NCBI RefSeq assembly: GCF_900129635.1
Contig: NZ_FSRB01000001.1
Coordinates: forward strand, 531,001 to 595,000
Source: Singulisphaera sp. GP187
GTDB lineage: Bacteria > Planctomycetota > Planctomycetia > Isosphaerales > Isosphaeraceae
Length of the DNA stretch: 64,000 nucleotides
Direction: 5' to 3'
The position numbers were made by a program, and so were the translations under genes. A model generated the notes under the pieces. It worked only from the letters and a program-made list of their open reading frames with translations. It was not told where the DNA came from and ran no database searches. Numbering within the stretch: position 1 is the first letter of the stretch; the number at the start of each line of letters is the position of its first letter. Shown one piece after another: positions 7,832-14,909 of this stretch.

Positions 7832-8713
7832 TTAGAATTCCTTGCATATTGTTATGAGTCGTCGCGATAGCTCTTCCCGAAGCCTCGCAAGCCCCTCTTT
7901 GTTCGGTAGATACTTCAGTACCCGATGCTGCTTTAAGTCAAATGGCACGTCATCCATTGATTGCGTTATGGGAACGACGTGTTTGCCAAGCGTGTGTGCT
8001 ATTCCTGTTTCATACATGACATTGGGGTTTCGCTCAGAGAAATCAACAATCACGATGCGTGAAATGAAGATTAGCTCGAAAATGTCCTGTATCACTGCGC
8101 TGCTGTTCCAGATCTCATCGGCACGTTCGCAGCGTAACGAAGCCCACTGGCATGCCCCTCTTATTGACGCGTAAACTGGGCTGAAATGTGCTGCAAACGG
8201 CATCATTACTGCCGCCAGGTCCTGTACTGCATCCTTTGTTGGTACCTTGAATACCGATGGGCAAAACGTGATTTTTCTAAATGCTTCAAGCTCTGGTTGG
8301 GCCGATGAAATGTAGCTGCTATTCAATTTCTGCAGCTTCGCACTCCCTCCTAAATGCGATTGCGTCATTACTAACAAGTCCTGAATCAATATGCCATTCA
8401 GCTTGTCCAGGGCTTCACGGTACATCGCCTTTGCGTCCCGTGACTCCTCGAAATAGACGCTGTTCATCAGCTCTTCAATGATCGCGGTCATATCAGGAGA
8501 AGGCATGTCGCTTTCGATGGAGGATGCAAGATTTATCGATATCAGCATTTGCTGAGCCGTCAGATTGCGACTTTGTCCTTCCTGTGGACACTTATGTCCG
8601 AATCCTCTAAAGAAGTTCTGTATCTCAGCGGCAGTGCGGTAGGGGAAAGGTAGCGGTGTATCGCCACATACAAATTTGGCAACAAGATTAATGGTCGCGG
8701 GCCTGAATCGCAT
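7832..8713 (-). CDS. Protein with C-terminal nucleoside-deoxyribosyltransferase/TIR-like domain, putative defence effector
   Basis: ATG 8713 is chosen over the longer GTG start at 8758 because AGGAAG lies just upstream; the product is 293 residues. Residues about 165-285 look like a nucleotide-binding fold of the nucleoside 2-deoxyribosyltransferase/TIR-like group: AVMMPFAAHFSPVY, then DIWNSSAVIQDIFELI, then IVIVDFSERNPNVMYETG with E235 as probable catalytic glutamate, then AHTLGKHVVPIT. Such domains often cleave NAD or nucleotides in anti-phage systems. Residues 1-60 form a separate, unidentified N-terminal domain (VAKFVCGDTPLPFPYR). The gene is clearly richer in A+T than its neighbours and uses different codons, pointing to horizontal transfer. 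No partner sensor or cyclase gene is visible. The defence role is inference. Confidence 0.65.
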   Translation of the reverse strand: MRFRPATINLVAKFVCGDTPLPFPYRTAAEIQNFFRGFGHKCPQEGQSRNLTAQQMLISINLASSIESDMPSPDMTAIIEELMNSVYFEESRDAKAMYREALDKLNGILIQDLLVMTQSHLGGSAKLQKLNSSYISSAQPELEAFRKITFCPSVFKVPTKDAVQDLAAVMMPFAAHFSPVYASIRGACQWASLRCERADEIWNSSAVIQDIFELIFISRIVIVDFSERNPNVMYETGIAHTLGKHVVPITQSMDDVPFDLKQHRVLKYLPNKEGLARLREELSRRLITICKEF

Positions 8714-8805
8714 TTCCACTCTTCCTGTACGAGGCTCGAAGCTTTGGATTCTGCCCACCCTTGACTACGTGATCACCTGCATGCCAGCTTGCAAGAGATT
8801 GGCTA

Positions 8806-8979
8806 TTATCTCAGTTCGAAAATCGCCAGACTATATCCCGCTTCTCTTATTTTTGTCGCCAATGTGAAGAGCATCAGCCGGGTCACCGAATGCCCAGCGA
8901 TCTCTTGCCAATCTCCACGCTCACGCCCTGGGAACCCCGGTGTCAATTCAGTGATTTCTCGCGTTGGCACCCGTCCCAT
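8806..8979 (-). CDS. Possible small protein upstream of the TIR-like gene
   Basis: A 57-codon frame starts at ATG 8979 with GGGAGA six bases upstream (a second ATG at 8985 touches the same site). It ends 92 bases before the TIR-like gene and runs in the same direction. The second half (LMLFTLATKIREAGYSLAIF) could form helices. I do not recognise the sequence. It is offered only because of its ribosome-binding site and position; it may not be real. Confidence 0.3.
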   Translation of the reverse strand: MGRVPTREITELTPGFPGRERGDWQEIAGHSVTRLMLFTLATKIREAGYSLAIFELR

Positions 8980-9125
8980 CGACATTCTCCCTTGTGGGAC
9001 GCCCACTCCGACCTGCCGTTGACGATGACTGCCTGGCCTTCCACCATGGGGCAAGTGGGCGCAAGATTGTCCCGACGATCCGGTCTGTATCCCAGGGGAG
9101 GGGTGGCCGACTCTCTGTGGGCGGC

Positions 9126-9167
9126 CGATCCCGGCCGGGCGACTGCAAGCAGGCCCGGCCGGGATCG
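9126..9167 (-). terminator. Strong hairpin directly after actP
   Basis: A perfect 15-base inverted repeat (9126-9140 and 9153-9167) with a 12-base loop lies six bases beyond the actP stop codon. It is very GC-rich but has no T-tract, so it may stabilise the mRNA end or serve as a factor-assisted terminator. Confidence 0.5.
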
Positions 9168-9172
9168 ATTCG

Positions 9173-11074
9173 TCAGCCGTGCGTTTTCTGACCCTTCGGT
9201 TGCGTCAGGAGCGAGGCAACGACGAGCACGAGGAACCCGAGCGGGATGGTCACGAGCCCCGGCTGGCTGAACGGGACGGGCGCAGTTTCGGGCGGGAGGC
9301 CGTAGACGTCGCGGTAGGCTTGCGCACTCAAGAGGATCCAGGCCAGGGAACTTGCCATGCCGACCAGGATGGCGGCGGTGATTCCTTCCTTGGTCGTCTT
9401 CTTCCAGAAGAGGAGCATGACGAGCGACGGGAGGTTGGCCGAGGCGGCCACGTTGAACGCCCAGCCGACGAGGAAGGTCACATTCATTTTCTCGAAGACG
9501 ATGCCCAAGGCCATGGCGGCCACGCCGATGATTACGGCCGCGGTCTTGCCCGCGCGGACCTTGCCGTGGTCGGTCATCTTGATGCCCATGACGCTGTCCA
9601 TCAGGTCGTGAGCGACCGCGCCGCTGGCGGCCAGGATCAGGCCGCTGACCGTGCCGAGCACGGTGGTGAAGGCCACCGCCGAGATCACCGCGAACGGGAG
9701 CTCTCCGAAGGTGCGGGCGAGCAGGGGGGCGGCCATGTTCGAGTTGGTCACGTCGAGCGCACCGCCGGTCATTGCTCCGAGCCCCAGGTAGAGCGTCAGA
9801 ACATAGAAGAACCCGATGACCGCGATTCCGACGACCGTGCTCCGCCGCGCGGCGGTCTGGTCCTTGACGGTGTAGTAACGGATCAAAATGTGAGGCAGCG
9901 ATGCGGTGCCGCAAAAGAGCGCGAGCATCAGCGAGAAGAAGTCGAGCTTGTCGGTCAGCTTGGGACTTCGCACTCCCTTGAACGTCGGGCTCGCCCCGGA
10001 AACGAGGATGTCGCGGCCTTCGGTGGGCTTGGGGTAGTAGACGGTCGTCTCGGAGCCATCCTCATCACGGATCTTGTCCGACCCCCAGAGCTCAACCTTG
10101 CTGTTCTGGAGTGTGGTCAGGAACGACAACGGGCCGAGCGGTCCGGTCTGGGTGCGGCCGTCGGGGAGTTCGAGCACGCGGCCGACGGGAGCGAGGTCGG
10201 TCTGCCCTTTCCCTTTGCCTTGGGGCAGGCCGTTGGCCAGCTTCTTGCCGTCGGGCAACACGGTCAGGGTCTGGGTGGCCGCGAGTCCCATGCGTGCGGA
10301 CTCATCTTTGTGCCAGACGGTGACGACGCCGGTGGCGGTCTCCTCGACGCGCACATACGGCTTCCCCTTCCAGCCTCCACTCTCGGCGAGCTGGTGGGTT
10401 CCGGGCGCTCCGAGCATCCTCGACTGGGTCGGTTCGGCGAAGGCGACCGGTTCGGCCGTCAGCCCGCGGCGGAGGATCATCACGGTTAAAAGGGTGCAGA
10501 AGGCGACGAGCATCGCCCCTTTGATGAATTGGACGTAAGTGGTCGAGACCATTCCGGCCGTCACGACGATGAGGATCACGACCACGCCGACCGTGAGGAC
10601 GCCGGCCTGATGCGAGAAGCCGAGCAGCGGACGGACCAGGGTCCCCGCGCCGACCATCTGGGGGATCAGGTAGAAGAGGCTCACGGCCAGGGTGCTCAGG
10701 GCGGCCGAAAACTTGATCCCGCGTGATTGGAAGCGGTTGTCCAACGCATCGGCGAATGTGAACTTGCCGAGTCGTTTGAGCGGTTCGGCGATCACGAACA
10801 GGGCGACGACCCAGCCCGCCAGGTAGCCGATCGAGTAGAGGAATCCGTCGTAGCCGTAGAACGCGATCATCCCGCAGATGCCCAGGAACGAGGCGGCCGA
10901 GAGGTAGTCGCCGGCGAACGCGACGCCGTTGATGAACCAGTGGATCTGCCCGTGCGCGGCGAAGTAGCCCTGGGACGACTTGGCCTTGGCCCCGAGGACG
11001 AAGCTGAGCCCGAGCACGACGGCCACGAAGCTGGCGAAAACGATCACGGCGGTCAGTGAAGGTTCGTAGATCAT
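9173..11074 (-). CDS. actP: Cation/acetate symporter, sodium:solute symporter family
   Basis: The 633-residue protein starts at ATG 11074, preceded by GGAGG. Its start overlaps the stop of the upstream DUF485 gene in an ATGA, which suggests translational coupling. The multi-helix membrane protein shows sodium:solute symporter features: an N-terminal helix, GQIHWFINGVAFAGDYLSAASF (core of the first helices), AGTLVRPLLGF, and a C-terminal group with FEKMNVTFLVGWAFNVAASAN. It would import acetate or related short carboxylates with sodium or protons. It is about 80 residues longer than the E. coli enzyme (549). The excess lies in a hydrophilic insert (about 232-372) rich in Gly, Pro and charged residues, probably an extracytoplasmic loop. 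The order yjcH-actP is the classical one. Confidence 0.9.
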   Translation of the reverse strand: MIYEPSLTAVIVFASFVAVVLGLSFVLGAKAKSSQGYFAAHGQIHWFINGVAFAGDYLSAASFLGICGMIAFYGYDGFLYSIGYLAGWVVALFVIAEPLKRLGKFTFADALDNRFQSRGIKFSAALSTLAVSLFYLIPQMVGAGTLVRPLLGFSHQAGVLTVGVVVILIVVTAGMVSTTYVQFIKGAMLVAFCTLLTVMILRRGLTAEPVAFAEPTQSRMLGAPGTHQLAESGGWKGKPYVRVEETATGVVTVWHKDESARMGLAATQTLTVLPDGKKLANGLPQGKGKGQTDLAPVGRVLELPDGRTQTGPLGPLSFLTTLQNSKVELWGSDKIRDEDGSETTVYYPKPTEGRDILVSGASPTFKGVRSPKLTDKLDFFSLMLALFCGTASLPHILIRYYTVKDQTAARRSTVVGIAVIGFFYVLTLYLGLGAMTGGALDVTNSNMAAPLLARTFGELPFAVISAVAFTTVLGTVSGLILAASGAVAHDLMDSVMGIKMTDHGKVRAGKTAAVIIGVAAMALGIVFEKMNVTFLVGWAFNVAASANLPSLVMLLFWKKTTKEGITAAILVGMASSLAWILLSAQAYRDVYGLPPETAPVPFSQPGLVTIPLGFLVLVVASLLTQPKGQKTHG

Positions 11075-11394
11075 TGTCCACGGTCCTCCAACGGATGCCG
11101 ACCGGCCGCGCGTCGACACGCGGCCATGTAGATCAAGGCAAGGACCAATGCCATGACGATCAGGAAGAACCCATAGAGGACGGCCAGGTTCAGACCGCCG
11201 AACGGGCTTCGCGCCATGAGTTCGGGGGCGAAGGCGCTCAGGCCCACGAACCCTGCGTAGAACGCGAGGTAGACCGCGAACAACCAGAGCCCGGCCTGGG
11301 CGTTGGCCGCGGCGAGCTCCGGGTGATCGTCATCGGAGGGGGCGGCGGTCGCACCCGATGGGGCGGACTCGGGCTGAATATGCACGGGCAACAC
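11071..11394 (-). CDS. yjcH: DUF485 membrane protein (YjcH-like), actP partner
   Basis: The 107-residue protein has two membrane segments (about 35-57 and 68-90) after a hydrophilic N-terminus, the layout of DUF485 proteins that accompany ActP. The stop codon overlaps the actP start by four bases. The start is uncertain: the frame opens with GTG at 11394 and has no internal ATG before the first membrane helix. A possible promoter lies 40 bases upstream. Confidence 0.75.
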   Translation of the reverse strand: MLPVHIQPESAPSGATAAPSDDDHPELAAANAQAGLWLFAVYLAFYAGFVGLSAFAPELMARSPFGGLNLAVLYGFFLIVMALVLALIYMAACRRAAGRHPLEDRGQ

Positions 11395-11433
11395 CCAGGG
11401 TCGGAGACTGCGAATTGGAGTCGAGAGGCTGGT

Positions 11434-11462
11434 AGATTAGCGGTCGGATCGACGTTTCTCAA
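11434..11462 (-). promoter_or_regulatory. Candidate promoter of yjcH-actP
   Basis: Read on the minus strand, TTGAGA (11457-11462) and TAATCT (11434-11439) are separated by 17 bases. The -35 box matches the consensus at five of six positions; the -10 box is weak. It stands 40 bases ahead of the yjcH start. Confidence 0.35.
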
Positions 11463-11517
11463 CAAAGAAAACGAGCGATCATCCTGAAAGGTGTGCCGCG
11501 GGCGCCGCTGATGGCGG

Positions 11518-12627
11518 TTATTCGAGCTCTTCGAGCCAGACCCGAATCTCGTTGTTGTACTCGCTGGCGAGGTTGCCTCGGACGAGTTGCCGATGGAAGT
11601 TGGCGGCTCCCTTTTCGACCAGGTCGGCTGCCTCGGCGCTGGGGAATCGGTTGGCCGGGTCAGGGGCGATCAGGCCCTGGATCAGGCTCATCAGCAGCTC
11701 GTTGCGGACGACGTCTTCGGGAAGGATCTGGGGCAGTCGCTCGGGGAGCGTCTGTTTAAGCGTGAGCAGCTCATCGCGGTCTTGCACGGCGCCGAAGGGT
11801 CGAAGCCCCGCGAGCATTTCGACAAGCACATATCCGAGGCTGGCGAGGTCGGATTGCGGTGATTCCCCGACGCCTTCCATGGCCTCGGGGGCTGCGTAGG
11901 CCGGCGTGCAGGTCAGCGACCCGGCGCCTGGCGACCACGCGAAGGCCGAGCCGATGTCGACGAGCTTGGCGTCGCCGGTCCGCTTGAGCATGAGGTTCGA
12001 GGGCTTGACGTCGCCGTGGACGATCCCTTCGCGATGGAGGGCCGAGAGGGCGGCCAGGGCGTCGCGAAGCACGGCGATGGCCACGCCCGGCTTGAGGCGA
12101 GGCTGGGTCGGTCCGCTGGTGACGATGACGTCGTTGATGTAGTTCCAGCGGTCGTCGTTCACCCGGTCGCGGGCGCGTTGGAGCATCTTCGGGGTGAGCA
12201 GTTGCAGCAGGTCGTAGCCGTCGACCCACTCCATCTCCATCACCCGGATCCGGTCGAGCTCGATCAGGTTGTGGACGTCGATCAGGTTGTCCTGCTGGAT
12301 CATGGCAATCCGGCAGGCCACCCGCGCCAGGAGGGCCATCGCCTTGTCGTAGGCGGAGATACTGTCGTAGCGCTCGGGCGAAAAAACCTTGATCGCGACC
12401 GGAATCGTGAAGTTGTCGGCTCCGAGGCGCTCGCAGAGATAGACGACGCCCTGACCGCCTTCACCCAACCTCCGGAGCCGACGATGACTTTCGATCCAGG
12501 CGAGCCGGGGCTCTTGCAGGAGACCCGCGTACCGGGTCATCAAGTCATGGGGCGGGGGGGGAGAAGAGGCGTCAGAGAGGATCATCGACTCCTTTCCGTC
12601 GTAGGAGCTGATGGTCGTCTGCTGCAT
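11518..12627 (-). CDS. Soluble Hanks-type serine/threonine protein kinase
   Basis: ATG 12627 follows GAGGTG. The 369-residue protein has a kinase domain at about residues 48-340: glycine loop GEGGQGVVYL, lysine in VAIKVF, catalytic loop HGDVKPSNLM, metal-binding DIG (instead of DFG) and an AAPE-like activation-segment end (AYAAPEAM). The HGD form (instead of HRD) and DIG form occur in active bacterial kinases, so activity is likely. Unlike the large kinase at 27108, it has no membrane helix, repeats or sensor domain. The short C-terminal tail ends in an acidic helix. It lies downstream of a secreted TPR-like gene on the same strand, about 290 bases apart. Substrate unknown. Confidence 0.85.
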   Translation of the reverse strand: MQQTTISSYDGKESMILSDASSPPPPHDLMTRYAGLLQEPRLAWIESHRRLRRLGEGGQGVVYLCERLGADNFTIPVAIKVFSPERYDSISAYDKAMALLARVACRIAMIQQDNLIDVHNLIELDRIRVMEMEWVDGYDLLQLLTPKMLQRARDRVNDDRWNYINDVIVTSGPTQPRLKPGVAIAVLRDALAALSALHREGIVHGDVKPSNLMLKRTGDAKLVDIGSAFAWSPGAGSLTCTPAYAAPEAMEGVGESPQSDLASLGYVLVEMLAGLRPFGAVQDRDELLTLKQTLPERLPQILPEDVVRNELLMSLIQGLIAPDPANRFPSAEAADLVEKGAANFHRQLVRGNLASEYNNEIRVWLEELE

Positions 12628-12841
12628 CGTTTCACCTCGGTGTCGGGCATGGCAAGCGCCTCGCTCGCTCGTTGTTGAGGAGCGAGTCGATCCCTAAATG
12701 GGGGGAGATAGGGGCTTTGGGTTGGGGCGCACGAGAAGAAGAGCGACATGTCGGTCGAGCCTTGGAACGGAATCCCACCGCTCCCGCGTCAACAGGTTCC
12801 ATGTCTCCAGTCTTTCCTTGTACCACGAATCGGCCTTCGAG

Positions 12842-12869
12842 AGCCATGTCGAACCGGATCGACATGGCT
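12842..12869 (-). terminator. Hairpin between the TPR-like gene and the kinase gene
   Basis: Perfect 11-base arms (12842-12852, 12859-12869) enclose a six-base loop, 48 bases beyond the stop of the upstream minus-strand gene. Flanking GGCCTT (12832-12837) and AAGGCC (12891-12896) extend the symmetry. There is no T-tract, so a terminator role is tentative. The rest of the 289-base gap (12628-12916) shows no gene. Confidence 0.4.
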
Positions 12870-12916
12870 TTGGCTCTCCCTGGATTTTCCAAGGCCGGCG
12901 CGGTCACCGATTGCGG

Positions 12917-13696
12917 TCAAAGCTTGCGGTTCGGCGTGCCCGCCGGCGCGATCCCGGTCCCTGCGGGTTGGGGCGAGGTGGAGTCGGGCACACGAACGCC
13001 CAGGGGGCGAGCCGAAGGGGTCGAGGGCCCGTTCGGAGACTTGGCCATCACCTTTTGAAGCAGCTTCGAGGCCTTGTCGGGCGACTCGTCAAGGAAGCCC
13101 CATTTCACGTTCATCGCCTTCGCCTCGGCGATCTTCCGTGCGGCTTCCGTGTAGTGTCCCTGGGCCATTTGTTCGCGTGCTTCCTGAAGCAGCCAGCGTG
13201 CTTTTTGCTTGGGATCGATCGAGTCAAAGCGAGACGGCTGGCGAACGCCCTGGAGGTCGGGCATCATGCTCGCTCGGCCTTGGGAGGCCATCGGCACCGC
13301 GGACCGGGCAGTCTCCACCAGGTGGGGCAGCGCGGTGGCCGTGGTGCTTGCGGGCGCCACCGCCGCGTCGACCGGGGGCTGGACTGGGGCCACCGCCGTG
13401 GCCGTACGTTTCTTGTAGTAGTTCTCAACCTCCTCGAGGTAGACCTCGAGGACGACCTCTTCATTTTCGGTGAGCTGGTCGCGGAACCGATCGGCGGCTT
13501 TGAAATAACTCGATGCTTTGTCGACCTGCCCTTTGTTATAAAGGTAGGCCCCTGCCTTGATGAATTCCAAGGCCGAGGGCTTTTCCTGGGTTTTCACAGG
13601 CTCAGGAGCAGCCGCGGGCTCGGGAGGTGCGCCGAGCGCCAGAGCCTGCCCCAAGCTGATGGCCAGCAGGATCGTGACCCCTCTCAATCCGCCCAT
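12917..13696 (-). CDS. Secreted protein with TPR-like helices
   Basis: The start is ATG 13696 (GGGAGA eight bases upstream) rather than the longer frame from 13741. The 259-residue product begins with a signal peptide (GVTILLAISLGQALALG). Residues 40-95 (LEFIKAGAYLYNKGQVDKAS and the following helices) and 170-215 (ARWLLQEAREQMAQGHYTEA) look like two separated TPR-type helical hairpins, joined by an Ala/Pro/Thr-rich linker. The C-terminal 40 residues are Pro/Ser-rich and disordered. Proteins of this shape are common in planctomycetes but have no assigned role. It precedes the soluble kinase on the same strand. Confidence 0.6.
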   Translation of the reverse strand: MGGLRGVTILLAISLGQALALGAPPEPAAAPEPVKTQEKPSALEFIKAGAYLYNKGQVDKASSYFKAADRFRDQLTENEEVVLEVYLEEVENYYKKRTATAVAPVQPPVDAAVAPASTTATALPHLVETARSAVPMASQGRASMMPDLQGVRQPSRFDSIDPKQKARWLLQEAREQMAQGHYTEAARKIAEAKAMNVKWGFLDESPDKASKLLQKVMAKSPNGPSTPSARPLGVRVPDSTSPQPAGTGIAPAGTPNRKL

Positions 13697-14035
13697 CGCG
13701 CTCTCCCTTCGACGTGATGATTCACTCAAAGAAGAGGCCACCCGCGGTGGGCCACTCTCCTTCGACGGGAAGACCCCGGCGCAATCGCGACGGGCACCCG
13801 CACGATTTCCCTCCCCTCTTCGAGAGAGGAGGTCAGTCCAGTTCGGTTGTCAGGGGATGTGGATGTCCGAGATGTTCTGGCCGACCCAGCCTGAATGATA
13901 AAAATAGGACTGAGATAGAGGTTCCTACCCGAAGCTCACCGATCGGTCAAGGCGAACCTCGGTCGATGTGCATGCGAGCATGAAGCGACGGGAGCGACTT
14001 GCGGTCGCCGTCGACCCCGAGCTCACGCGGGCCCG
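13697..14035. other. Intergenic region
   Basis: This 339-base gap lies between two minus-strand genes, the BON protein upstream and the TPR-like protein downstream. I see no gene, repeat or clear terminator in it. Confidence 0.5.
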
Positions 14036-14482
14036 TCAACGGATCACGCGTCCCGGCGCGATCACCGTGGTTGCCGTGGTCAGGACGGTCAACTCGTCGA
14101 TCACCGAGGTGACGTCCACCGTTTCGCTGGCTAGAGTCACTGCGCGGAGCTTCGTCTCGGCGTCGGGGACGGTTCCCCGCAACAGAATCGAGCCGCCTCG
14201 AACGGGATGGACCTCGATTCGCGAGGAGACCAGGGCCTTGTCCCAATGCAAGCGGGAGTAGACACGGGAGGGGACTCCCATCCGGTTGACTTCGTTCCGC
14301 ACGGCATCAAACCGTCTGCGCAACGCGCTTCCGACGTTCTGAGCCTCTTGCTTGATCCCTCGGCCCACGCCGTCGATGGCCTGGCCGGCGCGTGCGGCCA
14401 CCCCTTGGGCGAGACCGGCATTGGTCGCCAGGCCGATGACGGACAGACTCAGAACTCCGAGTAAGGCCAATCGCGTTCGCAT
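14036..14482 (-). CDS. Secreted BON-domain protein
   Basis: ATG 14482 has AGGAG upstream. The 148-residue protein carries a signal peptide (about 1-25, LALLGVLSLSVIGLATNAGLA) and then a helical linker. Residues 75-140 form one BON domain: a strand-helix pattern around SSRIEVHPVRGGSILLRGTV, followed by DAETKLRAVTLASETVDVTSV. BON domains bind membranes or ligands in the periplasm and often protect against osmotic stress. The gene is divergent from nadE; a candidate promoter with a TTGACA box lies about 210 bases upstream. Confidence 0.75.
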   Translation of the reverse strand: MRTRLALLGVLSLSVIGLATNAGLAQGVAARAGQAIDGVGRGIKQEAQNVGSALRRRFDAVRNEVNRMGVPSRVYSRLHWDKALVSSRIEVHPVRGGSILLRGTVPDAETKLRAVTLASETVDVTSVIDELTVLTTATTVIAPGRVIR

Positions 14483-14909
14483 CCTTGTCCGGCTCCTGGT
14501 CAGAGAACGAGGGTGGAAGCCGCCGGGGCTCGACCTGCGTGCCCATATTCCATTTCTTTATTTCATTCGAGAGGGAGCGACCCCCCCAAGGCGCAACAGA
14601 AAACCCCATCGGTGCGATCGTTTCGCGCGATGGGGCCGTCACAGCCGCAGCCGATTTGGCCTCCGCTTGAGCCGTTCGACGCTTGGGGGCGTCACCCTAT
14701 TGGGAATCGTGATTGCTGTCAAGCCAGGCTGCGAAGGCAGCCCGCGCATTCGCGCCGCTCGCTCGAGGGACCGCGAACTCAAACTGTTTGCAACCGCTTC
14801 GGGCAGGTAGACTATCGCGGGTCGGAACCAGAATTACCGCAAAGGCCGCCCCTTCGCTTCATCGGGGCTGCGACCCAGGCGGGTTTGAAGCCTCGGGATA
14901 TGAATCGAC
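14483..14909. other. Divergent intergenic region, BON gene and nadE
   Basis: The 427-base gap between two divergent starts holds the minus-strand promoter candidate listed separately. No plus-strand promoter for nadE is convincing by eye, and no coding frame is supported. Confidence 0.5.
14694..14722 (-). promoter_or_regulatory. Candidate promoter of the BON-domain gene
   Basis: On the minus strand a perfect TTGACA (14717-14722) is followed after 17 bases by TAGGGT (14694-14699), which keeps the first, second and last bases of the -10 consensus. The implied leader is about 200 bases. Confidence 0.4.

Noticed and set aside
7670..7870. Plus-strand frame of 66 codons in the low-GC islet
   Set aside because: It overlaps the end of the TIR-like gene, has no ribosome-binding site and shows no recognisable sequence.
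9179..10489. Plus-strand open frame of 436 codons
   Set aside because: It mirrors actP; its sequence is charged and repetitive with no motif, as expected of a shadow in GC-rich DNA.
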